DNA from: Bacillus sp. FJAT-45350 | Lineage (GTDB): Bacteria; Bacillota; Bacilli; Bacillales; NISU01 | Direction: 5' to 3' | DNA length: 64,000 nt | NCBI RefSeq assembly: GCF_002335805.1 | Contig: NZ_NISU01000001.1 | Coordinates: forward strand, 2,736,079-2,800,078 | In this document: positions 1-8,700 of the stretch, one piece after another | How positions within the stretch are numbered: position 1 is the stretch's first letter | How the letters are laid out: every line of letters begins with the position of its first letter | Translations under genes and position numbers: made by a program | Notes under the pieces: model-generated | Seen by the model: the letters and a program-made list of their open reading frames with translations, nothing else | The model's database searches: none | Told to the model about the DNA's origin: nothing

Positions 1-19
1 CATGATTCCTATATAAAAA

Positions 20-60
20 GATTGCTCCAAAAGAATAAGCTTGACCTTCTGGAGCAATCT
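20..60 (-). terminator. Terminator of bcp
   Basis: A 10-bp perfect stem (20-29 pairs with 51-60) is followed on the minus strand by a T-rich run. It sits directly after the bcp stop codon. Confidence 0.8.
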
Positions 61-70
61 CAAAGTATGA

Positions 71-541
71 TTATGACAAATTATCTTTTATGTAATTCAA
101 CGCTTCCTCAACATGGTCTTTAACACGAACCTTTCTCCATTCTTTCAAAAGGTTCCCTTCCTTATCAATAATGAAGGTAGAGCGTTCAATTCCCATGTAT
201 TCTTTTCCGAAGTTTTTCTTTAACTTCCAAACTCCATAAGCTTCAGATACCGTATGATCTTCGTCAGCTAATAGCAGGAAAGGTAACTCATGTTTCGCAA
301 TAAATTTTTCATGACGCTCTATCGGGTCTGGACTAACTCCTAAAATAACCGCGTCTACTCCCTCAAAATCATTATGACGGTCTCTAAAGTCACACGCCTG
401 TGTTGTACATCCAGGAGTCATATCTTTCGGATAAAAATAAAGAACAACATTCTTACCTTGAAAATCAAATAGCTTAACTTCTTTTCCGTCATTTGCCTTC
501 AATGTAAAATCCGGTGCTGTTTGTCCTACTTCTACTGTCAT
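71..541 (-). CDS. bcp: Thioredoxin-dependent thiol peroxidase (Bcp/PrxQ peroxiredoxin)
   Basis: A 156-residue cytoplasmic peroxiredoxin that reduces hydroperoxides with electrons from thioredoxin. The family motif PGCTTQACDFRD is present: the peroxidatic cysteine is Cys45, and Cys50 is the likely resolving cysteine of the atypical two-Cys mechanism. The length is typical of BCP proteins. An AGGAGG ribosome binding site precedes the ATG. The B. subtilis counterpart (ygaF) lies in the same yga neighbourhood next to perR, which would fall just outside the left edge. A promoter and a palindrome sit immediately upstream (separate entries). Confidence 0.95.
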   Translation of the reverse strand: MTVEVGQTAPDFTLKANDGKEVKLFDFQGKNVVLYFYPKDMTPGCTTQACDFRDRHNDFEGVDAVILGVSPDPIERHEKFIAKHELPFLLLADEDHTVSEAYGVWKLKKNFGKEYMGIERSTFIIDKEGNLLKEWRKVRVKDHVEEALNYIKDNLS

Positions 542-559
542 TTAAAACCCCTCCTAATA

Positions 560-613
560 TACCTAACATTAGGTACTTTTTATTAGAGTATCGAATTTTT
601 CACACTATTACAA
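560..613 (-). promoter_or_regulatory. bcp promoter with a downstream palindrome
   Basis: On the minus strand TTGTAA (608-613) and TACTCT (585-590) are separated by 17 bp. Just downstream, 560-575 is a perfect 7-2-7 inverted repeat (TACCTAA, 2 nt, TTAGGTA) ending about 18 nt before the ATG. The position suits an operator or a 5' UTR stem. It does not match the PerR box as I know it. Confidence 0.4.
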
Positions 614-1036
614 CTGTCTTGAAGGTCTCTCGTAATAAATAACAGTAGAAACAACAAAAGCAGCAGGAATAATATACCCAATAAGTGCTTGAAACATCGC
701 AATGAGTCTCCCCCAACCTAATGGGGTAATATCTCCATACCCAACAGACAAAAGGGTAACAGCACTAAAATAAGTCGTGTCCTCAATTAAATGCATCACA
801 TGTCCACCAACGTGACGACTACCTTCTGTCAGAACTGTATAGCCCATCAACTCCAAAGCCATATAAATTGCACTAAAACCAAAAATAATTGTCAAATACA
901 CTAGGAAAAGTACAACGAAATTACGAAAGGATACTCGCTTCCCCCTGACAGGTCGATCTTTTATTAATAACAAGAGACTAACACAAATCCCCATAAATGC
1001 AACCGTCATGATACACCCTATTATAATGTCTCCCAA
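608..1036 (-). CDS. Small potassium channel-like protein (two-TM ion channel family)
   Basis: A membrane protein with three hydrophobic segments (about residues 2-24, 37-60 and 111-133) and a pore loop carrying the K+ selectivity filter SVGYGD at residues 97-102, followed by ITP. It probably forms a tetrameric K+ channel. No RCK/TrkA nucleotide-binding domain is attached. I chose the TTG at 1036 because GAGGTGGTG lies just before it; an upstream GTG at 1069 is in frame but has no good ribosome binding site. K+ selectivity is inferred from the filter only. Confidence 0.8.
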   Translation of the reverse strand: MGDIIIGCIMTVAFMGICVSLLLLIKDRPVRGKRVSFRNFVVLFLVYLTIIFGFSAIYMALELMGYTVLTEGSRHVGGHVMHLIEDTTYFSAVTLLSVGYGDITPLGWGRLIAMFQALIGYIIPAAFVVSTVIYYERPSRQL

Positions 1037-1120
1037 AAACACCACCTCACCATAAATGTATGTCCACACCTACAAAAACTTTCTGAGGTTTATTTAAAAT
1101 TTTTGTATAGAAAGAAAAAA

Positions 1121-1150
1121 AGCAGAGATCACAAAAAGTAATCACTGCTT
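1121..1150 (-). terminator. Terminator of the ABC exporter operon
   Basis: On the minus strand the hairpin AGCAGTGAT / ATCTCTGCT is followed by a run of seven T. It lies seven bases after the last permease gene. Confidence 0.75.
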
Positions 1151-1156
1151 TACTCG

Positions 1157-1942
1157 TTAATTTCCAGCCCCACGGTACTTAGTAACTCCTTTATTCCAAA
1201 CAATAATAGCAAGGAAGAAGAAAAGAACTCCCATAAACGGTGTTAACGCCGCATACACATACCATTCTTCTTTACCTAAAAAGTACGCTGATGGGTAAAC
1301 CCCAACAAAAGCGAAAGGTAAAATCCATGTAAGAACGAAGCGAATAACTGGATGATAAATATCTACTGGGTAACGTCCATAGTTCCCGATATTGTACATC
1401 ATTGGCATAATATCTGTTCTACTATCCGACCAGAAGCTAATCGATGCAAGCATGATAAAAACCCCACCATATATTAACGCCCCGCCAACTGCCATTATAA
1501 TGAAGAGAAACGGATCATACCACGCAAATGATAAGTCCAGGTGCATCGAAGCATATATCATAATCGCTATTCCTGTTATCGTTCCAAACAATGATTCTAA
1601 CTCCATTCTTTCTAGAACAATTTGAAATAAACTATGAATCGGCCTTGTAAGAATCCGATCCATCTCTCCCTTTACAATATACCGTTCATTAAAGTCCCAT
1701 ATATTAAAGAATGATGAGAAAATAGAAAATGGCACTAGGAAGAAGCCGTAAATAAAGATAATTTCTTCTCTAGTCCAACCTGCTAGAAATCCGGTATGAC
1801 CGAAAACAACAAGGATAAATATTAAATTTACCGCTTGAAACAGCAAATCAGATAAAATCTCAATGACTGTATCCACTCTATATGTAAGCCTTGTCTTCAA
1901 ATATTGAGAGGCATATTGCATAAACATTGATAAATAATACAT
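1157..1942 (-). CDS. ABC-2 type exporter permease, second subunit
   Basis: A 261-residue polytopic membrane protein with about six hydrophobic segments, resembling the ABC2_membrane_6 / COG3694 permeases. It is the last gene of a three-gene minus-strand operon, 3 bp after the first permease, and is preceded by an AGGGGGG ribosome binding site. With its sister permease and the ATPase it should form a heteromeric exporter. The substrate cannot be read from the sequence; such systems are usually annotated only as multidrug or unknown export. Confidence 0.85.
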   Translation of the reverse strand: MYYLSMFMQYASQYLKTRLTYRVDTVIEILSDLLFQAVNLIFILVVFGHTGFLAGWTREEIIFIYGFFLVPFSIFSSFFNIWDFNERYIVKGEMDRILTRPIHSLFQIVLERMELESLFGTITGIAIMIYASMHLDLSFAWYDPFLFIIMAVGGALIYGGVFIMLASISFWSDSRTDIMPMMYNIGNYGRYPVDIYHPVIRFVLTWILPFAFVGVYPSAYFLGKEEWYVYAALTPFMGVLFFFLAIIVWNKGVTKYRGAGN

Positions 1943-1945
1943 TTA

Positions 1946-2740
1946 TTAGCCCCCCTGTACCACAAGTTGTTTTTTCGCAATCAACCATAATGCTTGAACA
2001 GGAACAATTAAGATTAATGCCCATACTAATTGAAATAGCAATGCGTTATAAATCTCCACTCCTGCAAATCCCTCAGTAAATATCATTGAAGGTATATAGC
2101 TAATCGCCTGGAATGGGAGGAAGAACATCGCTTCTTGAGCCCATAAAGGGTAGAAACTAATAGGCAGTAGAAGTCCTGAAAACAAGTCAATAACAACCCG
2201 CTTTCCACGAATAATCCCATTATTGTTCATTACAAAAAATGTAATTAAACCCGTCAGTAGATTTATTTGTGTATTGATAATAAAGCTAAACATTATCGAG
2301 ATTAAGAAGAATAACCATACTGATAATTCAGCAGAGAAGCTTATTGGAAACACAAGCCAAACTATTACTAACCCTGGTGCCGAAAAGAAAAATAACCGGA
2401 ATAGCCCCTCTCCTAGACCTTGCATCGTCTTCATAATAAGATAATTATAAGGTCGAATCATCTCAATCGCTACTTTGCCCTCTTTAATTTCTTGAGCTAT
2501 TTCTCGATCAATATTATTAAAGTAAAATGCCCTAGCCATCCAAGCAACAGCAACGTACGTAGTCATTTGTAAAACAGATAATCCTTGAATCTCTTCCTGA
2601 CCACCATAAATAGCAGTCCAAAGAAAATAATACGCTCCAATATTGATACTGTATATTAGTATTCCACTATAATAATTTGTCCTGTAGGCCAGCATCATCA
2701 GGAAGCGTATCCGAATCATTTCGATATATTTACTTGCCAT
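1946..2740 (-). CDS. ABC-2 type exporter permease, first subunit
   Basis: A permease of about 264 residues with six predicted membrane segments, resembling COG4587. The chosen start is the ATG at 2740 (MASKYIEM...), seven bases after GAAGGTG; a further ATG at 2758 is in frame but poorly placed. The gene overlaps the end of the ATPase gene by 11 bp, suggesting translational coupling. The order ATPase, COG4587 permease, COG3694 permease is the usual arrangement of this exporter type. Confidence 0.85.
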   Translation of the reverse strand: MASKYIEMIRIRFLMMLAYRTNYYSGILIYSINIGAYYFLWTAIYGGQEEIQGLSVLQMTTYVAVAWMARAFYFNNIDREIAQEIKEGKVAIEMIRPYNYLIMKTMQGLGEGLFRLFFFSAPGLVIVWLVFPISFSAELSVWLFFLISIMFSFIINTQINLLTGLITFFVMNNNGIIRGKRVVIDLFSGLLLPISFYPLWAQEAMFFLPFQAISYIPSMIFTEGFAGVEIYNALLFQLVWALILIVPVQALWLIAKKQLVVQGG

Positions 2741-3740
2741 GCATGACACCTTCTTCATATATATTACGAATGATTTCTTCCGTCGACACTTTATTTACTT
2801 GTACATCTAGAATGTCACATTTTGCAGCTACTCTGCTTATGACAATTGAAACTAGAGACTCTTCCTCGACTAACGCTCTCCAAACATTTTCTTTCTCACC
2901 TTTTTTCCATTGAACTGCTTCATTTCCAGTTACTTCTCCTAGCTCTCGTTCAGTAATAGGCGTCGAAAACTGAAACTGTACCTCTTTTCCACTAACCCAG
3001 TTCTGCTGAAGCTCAGCAAGTTCACCGTCATAGATGATCTTACCTTTATCTAGCATAACAACACGACTACACAAAGCTTCAATATCCGAAATGTCATGCG
3101 TAGTTAATAAAATTGTCGTTTGGTATTTTCGATTAATCTCTTTTAAAAATTCTCGTATCTTTAGCTTAACTAGTACATCAAGCCCAATCGTCGGTTCGTC
3201 TAGAAACAATAGTGGAGGATTATGAATTAGAGCTGCTGCCAACTCACACCTCATTCTTTGCCCTAACGATAATTTCCTCACAGGCTTATCTAATAGCGGC
3301 TCTAAATCTAACGTTTCAATAATTTCTTTCATATGAGCTTCATATTGCTCATCAGGGACTTTGTAAACTTTTTTAAGTAAACGAAATGATTCTTGTACAG
3401 CAATATCCCACCACAACTGTGAACGCTGACCAAAAACAACTCCAATAGAACGAACAAATTGCTCACGTTGTTTATGAGGATTCATTCCATTTACTGTTAC
3501 TTCGCCTGATGTCGGCGTTAAAATTCCCGTCAGCATTTTAATACTTGTTGATTTACCAGCACCATTTTCTCCAATATAACCAACCATCTCTCCCTTTTTC
3601 ACTTCAAAGGAGATATTATCTACCGCTGAAAGTATTTTATAGTTTCGTGTAAATAAATCTCTGAATGCTCCTTTAAGACCAGCGCGACTCGAGTGCGATT
3701 TAAATTCCTTTGTTAGATTTTCTACCTCTATCATATTCAT
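2730..3740 (-). CDS. ABC exporter ATP-binding subunit
   Basis: A 336-residue ATPase of the COG4586 type. It has Walker A GENGAGKST (57-65), signature LSLGQ (157-161) and Walker B LLFLDE (177-182), then a C-terminal extension of about 100 residues typical of this exporter class. The start is the ATG at 3740, six bases after GGTGGAG; a longer in-frame start at 3764 places that ribosome binding site inside the gene. It is the first gene of the operon with the two permeases and powers their transport from the cytoplasmic side. Confidence 0.9.
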   Translation of the reverse strand: MNMIEVENLTKEFKSHSSRAGLKGAFRDLFTRNYKILSAVDNISFEVKKGEMVGYIGENGAGKSTSIKMLTGILTPTSGEVTVNGMNPHKQREQFVRSIGVVFGQRSQLWWDIAVQESFRLLKKVYKVPDEQYEAHMKEIIETLDLEPLLDKPVRKLSLGQRMRCELAAALIHNPPLLFLDEPTIGLDVLVKLKIREFLKEINRKYQTTILLTTHDISDIEALCSRVVMLDKGKIIYDGELAELQQNWVSGKEVQFQFSTPITERELGEVTGNEAVQWKKGEKENVWRALVEEESLVSIVISRVAAKCDILDVQVNKVSTEEIIRNIYEEGVMHGK

Positions 3741-3875
3741 GTAGGTCTCCACCTTTTTTTTCATTCATTAGTTATATGTCCATGAGTTATATAAAACAAA
3801 TATACAAAGAACTTATTTAGTGTAACGAAAGGGATGCAAATGCTCAAGCAGTTTGCACATAATACAAATACCTAA

Positions 3876-3903
3876 TTGACTCCTATTTTTGCTACTATAC
3901 TAG
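3876..3903 (+). promoter_or_regulatory. Possible gsaB promoter
   Basis: TTGACT (3876-3881) and TACTAG (3898-3903) are 16 bp apart, about 80 bp before the gsaB start, in the divergent gap between the ABC operon and gsaB. The -10 match is moderate. Confidence 0.35.
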
Positions 3904-3985
3904 ACATGAATTATTATATAGACTAGATACATTTATACTGAAGAAACTCTATTCATTACATACTTACATCATTAGGAGGATTTAT

Positions 3986-5281
3986 ATGGAATTCACGAAA
4001 TCTGAACGATTATATGAAGAAGCGACGGAACATATACTTGGAGGCGTCAACAGCCCATCACGTTCTTTTAAAGGAGTTGGCGGTGGCTCACCTATCTTTA
4101 TGGAAAAAGCACATGGAGCTTACTTTTGGGATGTAGACGGAAATAAGTATATCGATTTTCTTGCGGCATACGGTCCAATCATCACAGGACATGCTCATCC
4201 CCATATTACAAAAGCGATTACAAAGGCGGCTGAAAACGGTGTACTTTACGGAACACCAACGAAGTTAGAGAATCAATTTGCACAGATGCTTAAAGAAGCA
4301 ATCCCATCGATGGAACGCATCCGCTTTGTTAATTCAGGAACAGAAGCAGTAATGACGACAATCCGAGTTGCAAGAGCCTATACTGGCCGAGATAAAATAA
4401 TTAAGTTTGCTGGCTGTTATCATGGTCATTCTGACTTAGTATTAGTTGCTGCAGGTTCTGGTCCTTCTACATTAGGAACACCAGATTCAGCAGGAGTGAC
4501 GAAAAGCATTGCTAAAGAAGTGATTACGGTGCCTTTCAATGATGTTGATTCTTTTAAGGAAGCAATTGACAGTTGGGGTAATGAAGTAGCTGCTGTTTTA
4601 GTAGAGCCTATTGTAGGGAATTTTGGCATTGTGGAACCAGCACCTGGGTTCTTAGAGAAAATAAATGAAATTACCCATAACGCAGGAGCTCTAGTTATAT
4701 ATGATGAGGTGATTACGGCATTCCGTTTTATGTACGGAGGAGCACAAAATTATCTCAACATTGAACCAGACATGACTGCTCTAGGTAAAATTATCGGTGG
4801 CGGTTTACCAATCGGCGCCTATGGTGGGAGAAAGGATATTATGGAGCAAGTTGCTCCGCTCGGTCCAGCATATCAAGCTGGTACAATGGCAGGAAACCCA
4901 GCGTCCATCAGCGCTGGTATTGCATGTCTTGAAGTCCTAAAAGAAGAAGGTGTATACGACAAGCTTGATGCTTTAGGAAAGAAATTAGAAGAAGGTCTTT
5001 GGAAACATGCTGAGTCATACAATATCCCAGTCTCCATTAATCGCTTAAAAGGAGCTTTAACGCTATATTTTACGAAAGAAAAAGTGAGTAATTATGAACA
5101 AGCAGAAAATACCAACGGAGAATTATTCGGTAAGTTTTTTAAACTAATGCTAAAGAATGGTATTAACCTGGCACCCTCTAAATATGAGGCTTGGTTTTTA
5201 ACAATCTCACATACCGAAGAAGACATACAAGAAACTTTACAAGCCGTAGAAAAATCGTTCAAAGAATTACAAAATGTATAA
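3986..5281 (+). CDS. gsaB: Glutamate-1-semialdehyde 2,1-aminomutase
   Basis: A 431-residue PLP enzyme of class III aminotransferase fold that converts glutamate-1-semialdehyde to 5-aminolevulinate for tetrapyrrole synthesis. Visible motifs are [15 protein letters not shown] (116-130), the cofactor Asp in [10 protein letters not shown] (Asp240) and the Schiff-base lysine in ALGKIIGGG (Lys268). It is the stand-alone paralogue found beside ygaE and ygaF in B. subtilis rather than the hemL of the hemAXCDBL operon. It has an AGGAGG ribosome binding site eight bases before the ATG. Whether it duplicates HemL function or has a specialised role is not shown here. Confidence 0.9.
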   Translation: MEFTKSERLYEEATEHILGGVNSPSRSFKGVGGGSPIFMEKAHGAYFWDVDGNKYIDFLAAYGPIITGHAHPHITKAITKAAENGVLYGTPTKLENQFAQMLKEAIPSMERIRFVNSGTEAVMTTIRVARAYTGRDKIIKFAGCYHGHSDLVLVAAGSGPSTLGTPDSAGVTKSIAKEVITVPFNDVDSFKEAIDSWGNEVAAVLVEPIVGNFGIVEPAPGFLEKINEITHNAGALVIYDEVITAFRFMYGGAQNYLNIEPDMTALGKIIGGGLPIGAYGGRKDIMEQVAPLGPAYQAGTMAGNPASISAGIACLEVLKEEGVYDKLDALGKKLEEGLWKHAESYNIPVSINRLKGALTLYFTKEKVSNYEQAENTNGELFGKFFKLMLKNGINLAPSKYEAWFLTISHTEEDIQETLQAVEKSFKELQNV

Positions 5282-5294
5282 ATATACAATGAGC

Positions 5295-5330
5295 ATGCGA
5301 AGGATTTCTGACAAATTCTTCGCATTTTCT
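5295..5330 (+). terminator. Terminator of gsaB
   Basis: Hairpin ATGCGAAGGA / TTCTTCGCAT followed by a T-rich stretch, 14 bases after the stop. Confidence 0.75.
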
Positions 5331-5343
5331 TTTTGTAAAGTTC

Positions 5344-5357
5344 TGAAAACGCTTACA
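5344..5357 (+). promoter_or_regulatory. Candidate CcpA cre site
   Basis: TGAAAACGCTTACA fits the cre consensus TGWAANCGNTNWCA at every position. It lies about 80 bp upstream of the putative gltB -35 element. Carbon-source control of glutamate synthase is known in Bacillus, so a role is plausible; it could also be fortuitous. Confidence 0.45.
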
Positions 5358-5439
5358 ATAGCAAGATAATCTAACATACTCCTATCTCTACACAAGTTAC
5401 ATTTCCATTATTACCAATCACATAAATGAATAAAAATAA

Positions 5440-5468
5440 TTGATTTTATTCAAAATGCGTGCTAAGAT
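5440..5468 (+). promoter_or_regulatory. Putative gltB promoter
   Basis: TTGATT (5440-5445), a 17-bp spacer and TAAGAT (5463-5468). Transcription from here gives a leader of about 290 nt before gltB. The leader starts with a small hairpin (CTGACA / TGTCAG, 5483-5501). Confidence 0.5.
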
Positions 5469-5521
5469 AGTAATATACTATTCTGACAATTGAGCTGTCA
5501 GGTCATTTCTCAACGTGTGGA

Positions 5522-5549
5522 AAACCAATTAATTAAATTGGTTTTTTCT
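5522..5549 (+). terminator. Terminator-like hairpin inside the gltB leader
   Basis: A 9-bp perfect stem (5522-5530 with 5536-5544), a 5-nt loop and a T-run. It lies between the promoter at 5440-5468 and gltB, so it is a possible attenuator. No riboswitch or T-box signature that I know is visible upstream of it. Confidence 0.55.
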
Positions 5550-5560
5550 CACCTAAAAGA

Positions 5561-5720
5561 GTGTTCGAAAAGTTAACAAACAGAAAAGAACGTGCCTCTT
5601 CTTTATAACTGGCTTTTCTAGTCACTTAACTTAACACATTTTTCACCCTTTTAATCCGCACTAGTCCGGGGGATTTTGTCAGATTTCCTTCCTCAACTAG
5701 TTTGCCAACTTTTCGAGCAC
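5561..5720. repeat. MITE-like element with imperfect terminal inverted repeats in the gltB leader
   Basis: Positions 5561-5580 and 5701-5720 are inverted repeats matching at 17 of 20 positions (GTGTTCGAAAAGTT and its complement), enclosing about 120 bp without an evident reading frame. The size and structure suit a miniature inverted-repeat element or a long hairpin. I see no clear target-site duplication. Confidence 0.4.
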
Positions 5721-5733
5721 GACTTTAAATTAC

Positions 5734-5766
5734 AGGAGGTGAAGGTCAATTTATTGACCGATTAGA
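5734..5766 (+). promoter_or_regulatory. gltB Shine-Dalgarno with intervening hairpin
   Basis: AGGAGGTGA (5734-5742) is 24 nt from the ATG at 5767. Between them, GGTCAA-TTTA-TTGACC (5744-5759) is a perfect 6-bp hairpin. If it folds, the effective spacing becomes 8 nt. An in-frame TGA at 5755-5757 excludes a start codon further upstream. Confidence 0.6.
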
Positions 5767-8700
5767 ATGAGTAAATGGAGTCCAAGTACTTTTAAAGATT
5801 TTAGAAACCAAGAACACGATGCTTGCGGTATCGTATCTGTAATGGAAAAAAAGCGTGTACCTACTAAGAAAAATATTGATGACTGTATACAAGCACTCTG
5901 TACAATGAATCACCGTGCTGGTTTCATAAACGAGGAAGGTGACGGTGTTGGTATTCACATCGATATCCCTCGCCAACTTTGGAAAGAAAAGCTTGAACTA
6001 GCAAACCAAAATTCCAATGTGGTTGAACGCCCTGACTTTGTAGTTGGACATATGTTTATCGACCAAACGGCTGATAAGGACCAAACACAAACTACGATTC
6101 GTTCTTTATTTGAAAAGCATGGATTCACTGCAATCTTTGAAACTGACAATGTAACTGAATCATCTGCTTTAGGCCCATTAGGTCGTAAGGAAGAGCCAGT
6201 ATTCTGGCAAGTAGCTTTGTTACCAAATGAAGAAAAAACATCATTAAGTAAAGACCTGTATGACTTAATGCTTGATATAGAACTGGACAAACTTGTTCAC
6301 GTTGCCTCACTTAGTAATTATTTTGCTATCTATAAAGTAATGGGAGCTGGAGATGTTCTCCCCCGCTTCTATCATGACTTAGCTAACCCTCTTGTTGCTT
6401 CAACAATGACTTTAGGACATAACCGTTATTCTACTAATACATTATCTACATTTTTCCGCGTTCAGCCTTTTAGTGTGCTAGGACATAACGGAGAAATTAA
6501 TACAATTGCAAAGCTTCGTGATGAAGCACGTATGATTGGTGTTCCATTAGTAGACGGTGCTAGTGATTCACAAGATTTAAACCGTGTAATCGAAACACTA
6601 ATTAATCGTCATGGGTATAGCCTTTTTGAAGTTATGGACATTCTATTCCCACCTATCGTTAATGAAATTAAATCAATGCCAGAGCACCTTCAAGACTTAT
6701 ATGCATACATCCGCGAAGCTTGGGGCCATTTTGCACAAGGACCAGCTGGAATTATCTCACGTTATGCTAACGAGGCTGCCTTTAGTGTAGATTCTCTTGG
6801 TTTACGCCCTGTATGGATGATTGAAAATGAATCTTCTTACTACTTTGCTTCTGAACAAGGAATCATCTCATCTAGCGAGTTTGTTTCTGAGCCTAAACCA
6901 CTAGCTCCAGGAGAAAAGGTTGGATTAAAGTGGAATGAAGATGACACATTAAGTGTCTACTTCCAAAATGATTACCAAGAAGAAGTATATAACCGTATGA
7001 GTAAGCGATTAAATATTACAGGCAGTCGTTCTCGCCTAGACGCTCCTACTCTACCAACTGACAATTCAGTGACGACTTTACAAACAAAAGTAACGAACGG
7101 ACATTATGCTGCTTTTGGTTGGGACCGCGAGCATGTACAAATGATTGAGCAAATGGCTGAAAAAGGAATTGAACCAATTCGCTCTTTAGGCCACGATTCT
7201 CCCCTTGCTGCATTACATCAAGGGCGTAAAAACATTGCTGACTTCATTAAAGAAAGTGTAGCTGTTGTAACAAACCCAGCCATTGACCGTGACCGTGAAA
7301 TGGAGCATTTCTCTACACGTGTTATTCTTGGTAAACGTCCTTCATTATTTGAAAATGAAGCAGAAAATACTAATATTGAGCTTAGCTCACCAATCGTAAT
7401 CGAAGGAGCTGACGGTAAATTAGTTAGTACAAACGTAGCTCATCCTTCATATGAACAAATCTTAACTTATTATAAATCTCTTGATGCAGTTTACTATCTA
7501 TCTTCTACTTTCACAGAAGACGAAACAATTAGTGATGCACTAACTCGTTTAGTTGATGAAGCTGCGACTGCTGTTACTAATGGTGCTCAATTAATCGTGA
7601 TTGATGATGAAAAGTCTCATACAGATAACAACCTTTGGTTAGATCCACATCTAGTAACATCTGCAATTGACCAGGGACTAACTGAAAAACAAATTCGTCG
7701 TAGCTGTTCAATTGTTTTACGCTCTGGTGCTATCCGTTCACTTCATGATGTTGCAGTAGCATTCGGTTTAGGAGTTGATATCATTAACCCTTACATTATG
7801 TTTGCTACAGTACAAGATGAAGATGCAACTGGTGCTACAAAACTATTTGAAGCTATGAACAAAGGATTAGAAAAAGTTATTTCTACACTTGGAATTCACG
7901 AGCTTAGAGGTTATGCACGACTATTTTCTTCAATCGGCTTAAATAACAGCGTATCTGATGTTCTGAATATTGTTAACTTCCTAGGTTCTGATGAGCTTAG
8001 CTATGGTTACGATGAAATGAAAGCAGATGCATTAGCACGTAAAGAAGAACTCAAAGACGATAAAGCAAGACCAGGTAAATCATTCCACCTATTCCCTCGT
8101 ATTTGGAAAGCAATCGGAGACATTGCCTCTGGTTCTGCTGAATACAGTAGTTATGGTGACAAACTTAAAGAGCAAGAAGAGAAAAATCCAGTATCTATCA
8201 GGCACTTAGCTGATCTTAAACAGGTAGAATCCAATGTATCTCCTGAAAAAGTTGATTTAGGTATTAAAAATCATAATCTACCATTTATCATTAGTTCAAT
8301 GTCATTTGGTTCGCAAAATGAAACTGCCTTCCGTGCATATGCAGAAGCAGCTGAGCGCCTAAATATGATTAGCTTCAATGGTGAAGGTGGAGAAATTAAA
8401 GATATGCTTGGAAAATACCCGAACACTCGAGGTCAGCAAATTGCTTCTGGTCGCTTCGGTGTAAATGTTGAGCTATTAAACTCTACAAATTTACTAGAAA
8501 TTAAAATTGGTCAAGGAGCTAAGCCTGGTGAAGGTGGACACTTACCTGGATCAAAAGTTACAGATAAAGTTGCCGCTGCTCGTAATGCAACAACTGGCTC
8601 TGACTTAATCTCACCATCAAACAACCATGACATTTACTCAATTGAAGACTTAGCTCAAATCATTACAGAAATCAAAACTGCTAATGACCAAGCAAAGGTT

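Noticed and set aside
5470-5766. T-box or known riboswitch in the gltB leader
   Set aside because: No T-box sequence, Stem I or other conserved riboswitch core was found by eye; only simple hairpins are visible.
5955-6310. Minus-strand frames within gltB
   Set aside because: Shadows of a well-conserved coding sequence on the plus strand.
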